Source: Peribacillus asahii (GTDB taxonomy: Bacteria > Bacillota > Bacilli > Bacillales > DSM-1321). From it: a DNA stretch of 64,000 bases. Positions 11,953-20,636 of this stretch are shown here, in pieces. The notes under the pieces are model-generated. The model did no database searches. It was not told where the DNA came from and worked only from the letters and a program-made list of their open reading frames with translations. Within the stretch, counting starts at the first letter, position 1; each line of letters opens with the position of its first letter. Position numbers and translations under genes: made by a program. The DNA lies in assembly GCF_004006295.1 (NCBI RefSeq), contig NZ_CP026095.1, positions 3,644,001 to 3,708,000 on the forward strand. Reading direction: 5' to 3'.

Positions 11953-12096
11953 GCATATTCCCATCAGAAATGCATACTTTGACTCCTCGTGTTGTCAATT
12001 ATCCCCATCAAATAAGTTGGAAAATCAACAGAATCCCTTCAATCATTACGCATGATTCTCAAGTTGTGTTACTGTATATAGGAAGGAGTGAAGAAG

Positions 12097-13374
12097 ATGC
12101 CGATTCAACCACTAGCCTTTCGTATGCGTCCGCGCACAATCGATGAAATTATCGGTCAACAGCATCTTGTGGGAGAAGGAAAAATCATTCAACGTATGGT
12201 TAAAGCGAGGCAGCTGTCTTCGATGATTTTATACGGTCCTCCAGGGATTGGTAAAACATCCATCGCAAGTGCCATTGCAGGAAGTACAAAATTCGCTTTC
12301 CGTACATTAAATGCCGTCACAAATAATAAAAAAGATATAGAAATTGTAGTCGCTGAGGCGAAAATGTCGGGCAAAGTCATTTTACTTCTTGATGAGGTAC
12401 ATCGTCTTGATAAAGCGAAACAGGATTTTTTGCTTCCTTATCTTGAAAATGGCATGATTACATTAATCGGAGCAACAACAAGTAATCCATATCATGCGAT
12501 TAATCCCGCCATTCGCAGTCGTTGCCAAATATTCGAATTACATGCACTCGAAGTAGCAGAAATTATTCAAGCCCTGCAGCGCGCCTTGGCAGATGACCAA
12601 CGCGGTCTGGGAACCTATCAAACAAACGTCACAACCGAGGCACTTGCTCATTTTTCCACCGCTTCAAACGGCGATGTTCGCAGCGCTTTAAATGCCTTAG
12701 AACTCGCTGTAATCTCAACTGAACCAGACACGGCTAATATTGTAACAATCGATGTGGAAATTGCTGAAGAATGCATGCAGAAAAAAAGCTTCTCTCATGA
12801 CAAAGATGGCGATGCTCATTATGATGTCATTTCTGCATTCCAAAAATCGATTCGCGGCAGTGATGTTCATGCTGCGCTCCATTATCTTGGTCGTTTAGTA
12901 GAAGCAGGTGATCTGACAAGCATTGCCCGTCGCTTAATTGTCATCGCGTATGAAGATATCGGTCTTGCTAACCCTCAAGCTGGTCCACGCGCATTGGCTG
13001 CAGTAGAAGCAGCCGAAAGACTCGGTTTCCCTGAAGCTCGCATCCCACTTGCTAATTCTGTTATTGAACTATGCTTATCGCCAAAATCCAATTCAGCTAT
13101 TTTAGCTATTGACCATGCTCTTACAGATATCCGTTCGGGACATAGCGGCGATGTGCCAAATCACTTGAAAGATGCACATTATCTAGGTGCCACAGAGCTC
13201 GGACGAGGCATTGATTATTTATATCCGCATAATTACGAAAGCGGATGGGTCAAACAGCAATATTTACCGAATAAATTACTCAACAAAAAATACTATATAC
13301 CTAAAAAAAGCGGTAAATTCGAACAAGCTCTCGCCTCTGTGTACGAAAAAATCGAAAAAAGTTCAAAAAGATAA
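12097..13374 (+). CDS. rarA: Replication-associated recombination protein RarA (AAA+ ATPase)
   Basis: This 425-aa AAA+ ATPase (MgsA/YrvN, Wrnip1 relatives) acts at stalled replication forks. Seen: N-terminal PLAFRMRPRTIDEIIGQQHL, Walker A GPPGIGKTS near residue 45, Walker B LLLDEVHRL, sensor 1 GATTSNPY, the SNGDVRSALNALELA sensor-2 region and the C-terminal tetramerisation domain with YEDIGLANPQA. I chose ATG at 12097, eight bases after GGAAGGAG; the GTG at 12088 lies inside that RBS. It is divergent from cymR, as in B. subtilis. Confidence 0.95.
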   Translation: MPIQPLAFRMRPRTIDEIIGQQHLVGEGKIIQRMVKARQLSSMILYGPPGIGKTSIASAIAGSTKFAFRTLNAVTNNKKDIEIVVAEAKMSGKVILLLDEVHRLDKAKQDFLLPYLENGMITLIGATTSNPYHAINPAIRSRCQIFELHALEVAEIIQALQRALADDQRGLGTYQTNVTTEALAHFSTASNGDVRSALNALELAVISTEPDTANIVTIDVEIAEECMQKKSFSHDKDGDAHYDVISAFQKSIRGSDVHAALHYLGRLVEAGDLTSIARRLIVIAYEDIGLANPQAGPRALAAVEAAERLGFPEARIPLANSVIELCLSPKSNSAILAIDHALTDIRSGHSGDVPNHLKDAHYLGATELGRGIDYLYPHNYESGWVKQQYLPNKLLNKKYYIPKKSGKFEQALASVYEKIEKSSKR

Positions 13375-13378
13375 GAAG

Positions 13379-13406
13379 TACGTGTGAAACCGCATTTTTA
13401 CACGTA
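13379..13406. repeat. Inverted repeat just after rarA
   Basis: Arms TACGTGTGAAA and TTTTTACACGTA around a 5-base centre begin five bases after the rarA stop. No U-run follows directly, so it may be a 3'-end stabilising hairpin ahead of the stronger terminator at 13456. Confidence 0.4.
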
Positions 13407-13455
13407 TGAGCCAAAAATCATATAAATCAACAATGTTCATTAATACAGCCTAAAT

Positions 13456-13492
13456 AAAAGAGACTGCTTCAAAAACGAAGCAGTCTCTTTTA
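13456..13492. terminator. Bidirectional terminator between rarA and the 45-aa ORF
   Basis: AAAAGAGACTGCTTC and GAAGCAGTCTCTTTT flank a 6-base loop: a 15-bp stem with T-runs on both strands, placed between two convergent genes. Confidence 0.88.
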
Positions 13493-13556
13493 TTTGCCTT
13501 TTTCTAAGTAAGCTATATTGCCCAATAGAGCATAATAGCAACAACTATCAATCTAA

Positions 13557-13694
13557 TTACAATGACCCTAATAAAATAGTCAATGATGAAATCAGGATTA
13601 CTGTAAACAATAGATAAGAGGCAATAAAAATTTTCTTATTTCGCAATTTTCTTTCGTAAGCTTCTTCAGCTGTAACCCAACGTTGTTTTGACAT
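13557..13694 (-). CDS. 45-aa single-pass membrane peptide, unknown function
   Basis: The ORF starts MSKQRWVTAE EAYERKLRNK, has a charged N-terminal half and a single hydrophobic segment (residues about 21-43). AAGGAG precedes the ATG by about 11 bases. The charged N-in pattern (RKLRNKK before the hydrophobic stretch) predicts a single membrane helix with a cytoplasmic N-terminus. I do not recognise a family. It could be a sporulation-type micropeptide, but nothing here proves that. Confidence 0.6.
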   Translation of the reverse strand: MSKQRWVTAEEAYERKLRNKKIFIASYLLFTVILISSLTILLGSL

Positions 13695-13937
13695 CAATAA
13701 TAACTCTCCTTACGTTTGATGATAACTGGCTGACTTCACCATAGGTAGAAGCCCCTCTAGTTTTGCGTCATTACTTTTCAGCAATTTTGCCTTTCTTCTA
13801 AAATATCGTCCCTTGCATGCAAATGTTTAATAGATTCATGAGCGGAATTTTAAAATATTAGGATAATGACGGAAGCTTGTCTTATCCATAACGCATATAT
13901 TATAGGGAAAATGGATATAAAGGAGGTTTGTAAGATA
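13695..13937. other. Gene-free interval upstream of the ArsB-type gene
   Basis: I see no convincing ORF here. It must hold the divergent promoters for the 45-aa peptide and the uORF/permease unit. A TTGTCT and a downstream TATTATA (13875-13905 area) could be promoter parts, but the spacing is not clean. Confidence 0.3.
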
Positions 13938-14024
13938 GTGACATTCGCCGAATTATTTATAACTAGGTTCTATGAACAACCACTAAGGGAGAGGAAAACG
14001 TGCTTGACTTTACAAGCTTATTAA
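13938..14024 (+). CDS. Possible 28-codon upstream ORF / leader peptide
   Basis: GTG at 13938 is preceded by a near-perfect AAAGGAGG at about 10 bases. The frame runs 28 codons (begins MTFAELFITR) and ends at 14022-14024, 25 bases inside the next gene in another frame. Such an arrangement could couple translation of the permease to the leader. No family is recognised; it may also be a fortuitous ORF behind a relict RBS. Confidence 0.35.
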   Translation: MTFAELFITRFYEQPLRERKTCLTLQAY

Positions 14025-15340
14025 CCGTTTTAGCCTTTTTATTTACAATCGTGTTTGTAATGTGGCGGCCAAAAGGGGTAAATGAAGCTATTCCAGCGAC
14101 GATTGGCGCTGTTCTCATTTTGATGACAGGCAGTGTTTCTATTTCAGACCTATGGCAAATTACCGAAACCATTGGCGGTGCAGCCATCACTATTATAGCA
14201 ACAATTGTAATGGCGCTAGTTTTAGAGAGTTTTGGTTTTTTTAAATGGACAGCTGAATTATTAGCCCATCAAGCAAAAGGTTCTGGGATTCGCTTATTCT
14301 GGTATGTAAACCTCTTATGCTTTCTCATGACGCTATTCGTGAATAATGATGGTAGTATTCTCATTACAACCCCGATTCTCATTCTCCTACTCAATAATTT
14401 AGGTGTGAAGCATCATCAGAAAATTCCGTACTTGTTATCTGGTGCCCTCATTGCAACTGCCTCAAGTGCTCCAATTGGTGTCAGTAATATCGTCAATTTA
14501 ATCGCGCTCAAGATTGTTGACATGGATTTGTACATGCAGACCGCCATGATGTTTGTACCTGCGACAGTCGGTTTATTATTCCTTGTTCTGCTTCTATTTC
14601 TAATTTTTTACAATAAACTACCGAAAGTGATTCCTACGAAAGTGACAGGCATGGTAACTGGTTCATATCATCCTCTTAAAAATTCAACCTCCTTATTAAC
14701 GAAGCAAAATACTCGCTTTATGCTTAAAATTCTTCTATTTGTATTAATCGTTCGTATCAGCTTATTTCTAGCCTCTTACTACGGCATTCCTGTCTCCGTT
14801 ATGGCGGTACTCGGCTCTGTTGTCCTACTCGGATGGCGTTGGTTTTATTTAAAAGTATCGCCAATTGATGTGCTAAAAAGAACACCTTGGTATATTCTTG
14901 TCTTTGCCTTTAGTATGTATGTCGTAATCTACGGGCTGCATAATATTGGCTTAACAACATTGTTGATTAAAATCATGGACCCAATCGTTTCTGGAAGCTT
15001 ACTGCATGCAAGTGTCATGATGGGTGGATTACTATCCATTCTCTCCAATATTTTTAATAATCATCCAGCATTGATGGTCGGTACGTTAACTTTAATGAAT
15101 ATGAATCTTGACCCACTCACATTAAAAGTCTCCTATCTGGCAAACGTAATCGGTAGCGATATGGGATCACTGCTTCTCCCTATGGGAACATTAGCGACCA
15201 TTATGTGGATGCACATTGTCAAAAGCAGCGGAATCAAGATTACGTGGAGACAGTATATGAAGGTAACCTTTATCGTCATTCCCCCTGCCACACTTTTAAC
15301 TTTAGTTCTCTTATACTACTGGGTATCTTGGCTATTTTAA
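14000..15340 (+). CDS. ArsB/NhaD-superfamily permease (putative arsenite or anion efflux)
   Basis: This 446-aa protein has about 11-12 membrane segments and belongs to the ion transporter superfamily of ArsB, NhaD and SLC13. Supporting motifs: NNDGSILITTPILI near residue 115 and SSAPIGVSNIVNLIA near residue 155, the paired re-entrant loops of the family, and a second NNHPALMVGTL in the C-terminal half. It resembles ArsB-like YdfA of Bacillus. No arsR, arsC or arsA lies nearby, so arsenite export is a family inference only. GTG start with GGGAGAGG upstream. Confidence 0.8.
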   Translation: MLDFTSLLTVLAFLFTIVFVMWRPKGVNEAIPATIGAVLILMTGSVSISDLWQITETIGGAAITIIATIVMALVLESFGFFKWTAELLAHQAKGSGIRLFWYVNLLCFLMTLFVNNDGSILITTPILILLLNNLGVKHHQKIPYLLSGALIATASSAPIGVSNIVNLIALKIVDMDLYMQTAMMFVPATVGLLFLVLLLFLIFYNKLPKVIPTKVTGMVTGSYHPLKNSTSLLTKQNTRFMLKILLFVLIVRISLFLASYYGIPVSVMAVLGSVVLLGWRWFYLKVSPIDVLKRTPWYILVFAFSMYVVIYGLHNIGLTTLLIKIMDPIVSGSLLHASVMMGGLLSILSNIFNNHPALMVGTLTLMNMNLDPLTLKVSYLANVIGSDMGSLLLPMGTLATIMWMHIVKSSGIKITWRQYMKVTFIVIPPATLLTLVLLYYWVSWLF

Positions 15341-15379
15341 CAACAACATTTTATAAAAGAATAGGAGCTACAATGAATT

Positions 15380-16048
15380 ATGAATCATTTTCATCACCTA
15401 ATCGGTAAAACAATAAATGTAGAGATATCAGGGAAAATAGAGATATTTGGGCAACTTGTCGATGCTGGATTAGATATTCTCGTTCTCTATAATGGACAAT
15501 ATTTCTATATCCCCATTGTTCATATTCAACGAGTCAAGCTAGACACTCAAAATATATTAGAATTAGCAGCGGACTTTCAGCCAGAACAGCCTATTACAAC
15601 AAACTCAGAATCCATCTCCTTTCGAAAGATTCTCACTAATGCGAAAGGAACTTTTGTCCAAATCTATATTGAAGGAAATAAAACGATTCATGGCTATTTA
15701 ACAAGCATTATGAATGATTACTTCGTCTTCTACTCTCCTGCCTATAAAGTCATGTTTATCTCCATGAATCACTTAAAGTGGTTAATTCCATATAGCAAAA
15801 ATTCTGCCCCTTATTCATTAAATAATGAATTTCTCCCTGTTAACCCTACTTCAATTGCATTAGCTAGATCTTTTAGTGAACAGTGTAAAAAACTTGAAAA
15901 TAATATGGTCATCTTAGATGGCGGTGATCATCCCGAGAAAATTGGTCTACTTCAAAAAGTACAAAATCAACAATTGACACTCATAACTGCGGAAGAGGAA
16001 ATCGTCTATTGGAATTGTCAGCATCTCAAAACGCTTCATTTGCCATAA
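15380..16048 (+). CDS. CotB-like spore coat/DUF2642-type protein (short)
   Basis: The 222-aa protein contains three weak repeats of a small beta-barrel (LSm-like) unit: GKTINVEIS..GQLVDAGLDILVLYNGQYFYIPIVHIQRVK near residues 8-53, a second at 70-135 (IYIEGNKTIHGYLTSIMNDYFVFY) and a third at 165-215. This plan is that of the CotB N-terminal region of spore coats. It lacks CotB's long serine/lysine-rich tail. It starts 40 bp after the permease and may be co-transcribed with it. AGGAG is 12 bases before the ATG. Coat location is inferred. Confidence 0.6.
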   Translation: MNHFHHLIGKTINVEISGKIEIFGQLVDAGLDILVLYNGQYFYIPIVHIQRVKLDTQNILELAADFQPEQPITTNSESISFRKILTNAKGTFVQIYIEGNKTIHGYLTSIMNDYFVFYSPAYKVMFISMNHLKWLIPYSKNSAPYSLNNEFLPVNPTSIALARSFSEQCKKLENNMVILDGGDHPEKIGLLQKVQNQQLTLITAEEEIVYWNCQHLKTLHLP

Positions 16049-16235
16049 TGTCCAAGCTAAAAGTTATGTCACTATTGAGGTTTGACTGATTTCGATCGCC
16101 TCATAGGACTTAATTTAAAAAGAAAGCTTTGGTACAGAGTACTATTCATTTTGGAATCATTTATGCAAGACTTTGATCTGACACAAATGATTCTAAAACC
16201 GTATGATCAACAATATTGCTTAACAAGGCCAAAAA
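16049..16235 (+). other. Gene-poor gap with an unexplained short open frame
   Basis: The frame from about 16082 begins FDRLIGLNLKRK, faintly like the first residues of the CotB-like proteins on either side (HHLIGKTINV), but it then runs into unrelated sequence and the terminator. It could be a decayed coat-gene fragment; no RBS or conserved motif supports a functional gene. Confidence 0.3.
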
Positions 16236-16270
16236 GAAAGTACAACAACGAGCATGTTGTTGTACTTTTA
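16236..16270. terminator. Bidirectional terminator between the two CotB-like genes
   Basis: AAGTACAACAAC and GTTGTTGTACTT form a 12-bp stem around a 6-base loop with a T-run on the plus strand, in the gap between convergent genes. Confidence 0.85.
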
Positions 16271-16281
16271 TTACTTATTTA

Positions 16282-17133
16282 TCACTGTCCAATCGTTGAA
16301 TTTCTCATAATATTCTCGATTAACATACGTCTAATTGTAGAGTTTCTTGCAGAGGTTCTTGCAGGGGTGCTATTTACAGGCTGTGTATTACTTTGAGTAA
16401 TTTCAGGCTGGATAATGTTTTGAGTAGTATTATCCATATTTTCACCATTTTCTTCCTCTTCAACTGCTACTTTCTGAGCAACAAAGTTAATCGAATCATT
16501 TGGTACATAGATAACTTCTTTATGTTTCACAAGTACAGAATATTCGTCATTTACTTCAATCAATATACCTTCTACTTTATCTGGTCCATGATTAACCGTA
16601 GTCCATTGTAACAGAAGAGACCTTAGCAAATCTGTAAATAAGTCACTACCGCCAAATGCAATTGTTGGTAACACCTCTGAAAAATCAGATTCGGTTGTAG
16701 AAAGACTCTTGATTTGATCAAGTCGATAGAAAACAAGTCCCTTTTCTTCTGTTGTCAAAGCAATGTATTCGGACTTAGCATCAAGTAAGTAGCCTTTACT
16801 AGAAGATGGTCCTCCTCCATTTACTTGAACATAGCCCAATTGCAGAGACTGCACTAATTCTTGAAACGTATCAGGATAAATAATTGTTTCCTGTGCCGCT
16901 AGTCTTGTGTACAGATTCTCGATTGATACTGTGCTATTCTTCGTATTATCAATCACGCTTTTTAATTGTGTTAATGGATAATACACAACTTGTTGATCTT
17001 CCGTTTTCAACACCAAATAATCACTTTGCACCGCCAAAAGCTCACCTGTTCTTGAATGTGGTCCTCCTTTAAAAACGGTCACAGTTTTACTGACTAACTT
17101 CTCAAGGTATGATAAACCCACTTTATCTGCCAT
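16282..17133 (-). CDS. CotB-like spore coat protein
   Basis: This 283-aa protein has three repeats of about 75 residues with the same pattern: KLVSKTVTVFKGGPHSRTGELLAVQSDYLVLKTEDQQVVYYPL (residues 12-55), VQVNGGGPSSSKGYLLDAKSEYIALTT (about 97-140) and WTTVNHGPDKVEGILIEVNDEYSVLVKHKEVIYVP (about 178-215). The tail after 225 is low-complexity, rich in Asn, Gln, Thr and Ser, and ends in an arginine-rich stretch (RTSARNSTIRRMLI). This agrees with CotB-type outer coat proteins, whose tail is phosphorylated in B. subtilis. GGAGG precedes the ATG. Convergent with the shorter relative. Confidence 0.7.
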   Translation of the reverse strand: MADKVGLSYLEKLVSKTVTVFKGGPHSRTGELLAVQSDYLVLKTEDQQVVYYPLTQLKSVIDNTKNSTVSIENLYTRLAAQETIIYPDTFQELVQSLQLGYVQVNGGGPSSSKGYLLDAKSEYIALTTEEKGLVFYRLDQIKSLSTTESDFSEVLPTIAFGGSDLFTDLLRSLLLQWTTVNHGPDKVEGILIEVNDEYSVLVKHKEVIYVPNDSINFVAQKVAVEEEENGENMDNTTQNIIQPEITQSNTQPVNSTPARTSARNSTIRRMLIENIMRNSTIGQ

Positions 17134-17204
17134 ATTTACCTTGCCTCCAAATAGTTATTTATACTTTAGGGATATTTATAATGCATGTATATGCGCCTTT
17201 AATC

Positions 17205-17242
17205 AATTCCGCTATCTGCTATTAACCCATTTTAGCGGAATT
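17205..17242. repeat. Inverted repeat between the CotB-like gene and the MFS gene
   Basis: Nine-base perfect arms AATTCCGCT and AGCGGAATT separated by 20 bp lie in the divergent promoter region. It could be an operator pair or a remnant of a small repeat; no other copy was seen in the window. Confidence 0.35.
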
Positions 17243-17382
17243 CGTTTGTTAGCCCAGTAAAAACTTAATCATGGAGATGCATTGATTCGAATAAAAAACT
17301 CAACAATTCAATTCTCAATCATTGGTAAATTTCATGCATTTTTAGTAAAATAACGGCATCTATAGATTGAAGGTGAATGTGT

Positions 17383-18567
17383 ATGGCTGAATCTTTGGTG
17401 AAAGAACACGTAAGTAGCAAGGAAAAAATCTGGACACGGGATTTTATTTTAATTTGCTTAGCTAACTTTTTTGTATTTCTCGGCTTTCAAATGACCTTAC
17501 CGACTATTCCACTTTTCGTTGAAAGTCTTGGTGGAAATGATCGCCTCATTGGCGTAGTTGTCGGCATTTTCACTTTTTCCGCCCTGCTGATTCGACCGTT
17601 TGCTGGACAATTATTGGAAACAAAAGGTCGACGCTTTGTTTTTCTAGCTGGATTAACGATTTTCATCTTCACTATTGGCGTTTTTGGCTTTACCACAAGT
17701 TTGATCCTGCTCTTTGCTATACGTGTCATTCAAGGTATAGGCTGGGGATATTCGACAACAGCATCTGGCACCATCGCAACAGACCTTATTCCAGCCAAAA
17801 GACGCGGCGAAGGAATGGGGTATTACGGATTATCAGGAAATGTCGCACTTGCTATTGGTCCATCGCTTGGATTAATTTTGGTCAATATGATCTCGTTTAA
17901 AGAACTTTTTTTAATTTGTGGGCTTTTAGGTGTCATCGCCTGGATTTCCGCTTCGACCATTCGCTATAAAAAAGCCGAGCCTATTGCTATAGCAGCGAAA
18001 ACAACGAAATGGAACTTATACGAAAAAAGCGCCCTTCAGCCGTCCATCCTCATCTTTTTCATTTCGGTCACGTTTGGAGGAATCTCAACATTTTTACCCC
18101 TTTATGCAGACCAACGCGGTGTGACAGGGATTCAATGGTATTTCTTTATCTTTGCCGCAGCTCTCATGACGACAAGAATTTTTGCCGGACAACTTTATGA
18201 TAAACACGGACATAAAGCAATTTATATTCCATCTACGATCCTCATTAGCATCGCTATGCTGCTTTTAGCTTGGATGCCAAACAACACCGTATTGTATATC
18301 GCAGCCATCTGTTATGGACTAGGATTCGGTGCCTTGCAGCCTGCACTCCAAGCTTGGTCTGTCGAAAAAGCGGCCGCCAATCGCAAAGGAATGGCTAATG
18401 CAACGTACTTTTCCTTTTTCGATCTCGGGATTGGATTCGGTGCTATTCTATTTGGACAAATTGGATACTTTTTGGACTATCGAAGCATCTACATAACAGC
18501 TGCTTTATCCGTACTCCTATCTATTGTCATCTACATTTGGCTATTGATACGAAATAAGCAAACATAA
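17383..18567 (+). CDS. MFS family transporter
   Basis: This 394-aa protein has 12 hydrophobic segments and the MFS signature between helices 2 and 3 (GQLLETKGRR) plus RPFAGQ and a related GQLYDKHGHK in the second half. The first helix contains FFVFLGFQMTLPTIPLFV. It resembles YwoG/YfkF-type drug exporters of Bacillus, but the substrate cannot be read from the sequence. ATG at 17383 has GAAGGTG seven bases upstream; an in-frame ATG at 17377 is too close. It is followed by a strong terminator and is transcribed alone. Confidence 0.88.
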   Translation: MAESLVKEHVSSKEKIWTRDFILICLANFFVFLGFQMTLPTIPLFVESLGGNDRLIGVVVGIFTFSALLIRPFAGQLLETKGRRFVFLAGLTIFIFTIGVFGFTTSLILLFAIRVIQGIGWGYSTTASGTIATDLIPAKRRGEGMGYYGLSGNVALAIGPSLGLILVNMISFKELFLICGLLGVIAWISASTIRYKKAEPIAIAAKTTKWNLYEKSALQPSILIFFISVTFGGISTFLPLYADQRGVTGIQWYFFIFAAALMTTRIFAGQLYDKHGHKAIYIPSTILISIAMLLLAWMPNNTVLYIAAICYGLGFGALQPALQAWSVEKAAANRKGMANATYFSFFDLGIGFGAILFGQIGYFLDYRSIYITAALSVLLSIVIYIWLLIRNKQT

Positions 18568-18570
18568 CGA

Positions 18571-18607
18571 AAAGGGAAGCGAATTCTACATACATTCGCT
18601 TCCCTTT
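18571..18607. terminator. Bidirectional terminator between MFS and protease genes
   Basis: AAAGGGAAGCGAAT and ATTCGCTTCCCTTT form a 14-bp stem around a 9-base loop, followed by TTTATTT on the plus strand; the genes on either side converge. Confidence 0.9.
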
Positions 18608-18651
18608 TTTATTTGGAAATCACAGGAATTTACCCACAGATTATCCACAAT

Positions 18652-20508
18652 TTAAAAAGTCACTGTGACACGTTCACTTTGGTTGTTAGCTCGATCCTGA
18701 GCATAAATACGTAAGATTTTAGCAATTTTTTGTCTGCTGATTTTGATCATGTAGCTGCCTTTAGCATTGGTTTGTTGCGTACCGATTATTTTTCCCTTTC
18801 CTCGAAAGTAGACCGTTGAATACGCTTCAGATTTTCCGGTTACCGTTATTGTTTTGCTTGTTGCTTTAATCAAGACCGTTGGCTTAACTGGCGGTGTTTG
18901 GTCGATCACTTTGATTGTTTTAGCAACGCTCACATTTCCCGCTTTATCTGTAGCTGTTATTTTGAGTAACGTTCCTACTTTTTGTTTTGTCTTCATAGTG
19001 ATCGTAAACTTCCCCGCACTATTCGCCTTTGCTGCACCGAGTTGTTTTATACCAGATTTAACACGAACGGTCGAGCCTGCTTCTGCTGTACCTATGACCT
19101 TGGTTGTATCGTCCCCTACACCCTTTACTGCAGGACGAGCCGGCGATGTTTGATCAATGACCGTCAAAGTAACCGGTTCTACATTCGGTTGATCTATTTC
19201 AATATGGAGAACGGTGCCAGCTCGTTGCTTCGGAATCTTAACAGCAAAAGTATTCTGATTAACTAGATTAGCAGTCGCTAGAATCTCTTGATCCGTATAA
19301 ATCGTCACCCTTCCATCTACAATACTCGTCGATACTCTTCCTTTTACAATGGTAGCGGAATCGACAATTTCATCGATCGTTAAAATCACTTGTTTCTGCT
19401 CTACAGCCGGAATAACTGCTACCGCTTTCTTCGCATCAATGCGCCCATATCCGTAATATCGATCTTTTCCTTCCACCCCTAAATCGAAAGACGTTCTATA
19501 TAATTGTTGTTCAATTTGTTCATTCGTTAAGCTCGGATTAATCGACCAGACAAGAGCTGCAACACCTGCAACGATAGGTGTTGCCATAGAAGTACCTGTC
19601 ATATAACCATATGTATTATAAGGTAACGTGGAATAAATACTAGTACCTGGAGCAGCAAGATCAATCGTAGACCCATAATTGGAATAACGTGCAATTTTAT
19701 CGCTCCTATCTGTTGCACTTACCCCAATCACATGGTCATAAGAAGCTGGATAATCATATATGTTTTTTCCATCATTTCCTGATGCAGCAATAATAAGTAA
19801 ACCCGCCTTATGAGCCCTTTGAATAGCCTCATTAAATAAAGCAGAAGGATCTGTCCCGCCCAAGCTTAAATTAATAATATCTGCTCCTTGCTTAATTGCG
19901 TAATCAATCGCTGTTATTACATCGGAATGCCTCGCATTTTCTCCATCAAAAACATTAATCGGCATAATTTTGACATTAGGCGCAATCCCTGCCCCACCAT
20001 AGTCATTGTTTATAGAACCCGCAATAATTCCTGCAATATGAGTGCCGTGCTCCCCTGCTGTAATTTCTAATTTGCTATCTAATACAACGTCATAAGGAGC
20101 GATAATTCGATTCTTAAATTCTTGATGATTGATATCGAGACCATCATCAAGAATAGCAACGACAACCTCACTAGATCCTGTCGTAACGTCCCAAGCATCT
20201 TCTATTCCAACTACTTGATGATACCACTGCCTTGTATAATACGGATCACTAGCCGTAGCAGAACGGGTGATTACATAGTTCGGTTCTACTGCCTCCACAT
20301 TCGGCTGTTCTTCTAATTCAGCTATAAAGTTCGCGGTTGACTTTTTAGCTGGAACATCTAACGTGACCATTTCTTCGTCGGGTTTATATTTTACAATCAC
20401 TTGGCCAATGTCCGTTTCTTCTGCATACACCTCGGACCCACTCTGAAGAATGGATAGAAAACTTACAACTAAGATGAAGAATAATAGACGATTCACAAAT
20501 TTGTACAT
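18652..20508 (-). CDS. Secreted subtilisin-like serine protease with C-terminal Ig-like domains
   Basis: The 618-aa precursor has a signal peptide (residues 1-30, cleavage near VYA-EE), an I9-like propeptide (about 31-80), and an S8 domain of about 90-370 with Asp121 (AILDDGLD), His154 (EHGTHIAG), oxyanion Asn245 (ASGNDG) and Ser307 (TGTSMATP). After it come three Ig-like (Big_6-type) repeats, two marked by DQTSPARPAV and DQTPPVKPTV. No sortase or SLH anchor is visible; the Ig-like modules may bind the wall. ATG at 20508 follows TAGGAGTG. Neighbours do not suggest a specific role. Confidence 0.93.
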   Translation of the reverse strand: MYKFVNRLLFFILVVSFLSILQSGSEVYAEETDIGQVIVKYKPDEEMVTLDVPAKKSTANFIAELEEQPNVEAVEPNYVITRSATASDPYYTRQWYHQVVGIEDAWDVTTGSSEVVVAILDDGLDINHQEFKNRIIAPYDVVLDSKLEITAGEHGTHIAGIIAGSINNDYGGAGIAPNVKIMPINVFDGENARHSDVITAIDYAIKQGADIINLSLGGTDPSALFNEAIQRAHKAGLLIIAASGNDGKNIYDYPASYDHVIGVSATDRSDKIARYSNYGSTIDLAAPGTSIYSTLPYNTYGYMTGTSMATPIVAGVAALVWSINPSLTNEQIEQQLYRTSFDLGVEGKDRYYGYGRIDAKKAVAVIPAVEQKQVILTIDEIVDSATIVKGRVSTSIVDGRVTIYTDQEILATANLVNQNTFAVKIPKQRAGTVLHIEIDQPNVEPVTLTVIDQTSPARPAVKGVGDDTTKVIGTAEAGSTVRVKSGIKQLGAAKANSAGKFTITMKTKQKVGTLLKITATDKAGNVSVAKTIKVIDQTPPVKPTVLIKATSKTITVTGKSEAYSTVYFRGKGKIIGTQQTNAKGSYMIKISRQKIAKILRIYAQDRANNQSERVTVTF

Positions 20509-20614
20509 TATGCTCACTCCTAGAAATATATGAATCTATTATACGCTCTATTTCCTCACCTTGGCTTTAGTTAAAAAGGACGAAACAACCTATTCTTTCA
20601 CATTCAACAAAAAA

Positions 20615-20632
20615 AAACCGCAATAGCGGTTT
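20615..20632 (-). terminator. Terminator of the liv operon
   Basis: AAACCGC and GCGGTTT around a short loop, followed on the minus strand by a run of T residues, five bases after the livF stop. Confidence 0.85.
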
Positions 20633-20636
20633 CTCA

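Noticed and set aside
16082..16396. 104-aa plus-strand ORF between the CotB-like genes
   Set aside because: It runs through the bidirectional terminator and into the antisense of the coat gene; no family match and no clear RBS. Kept only as a possible relic of coat sequence.
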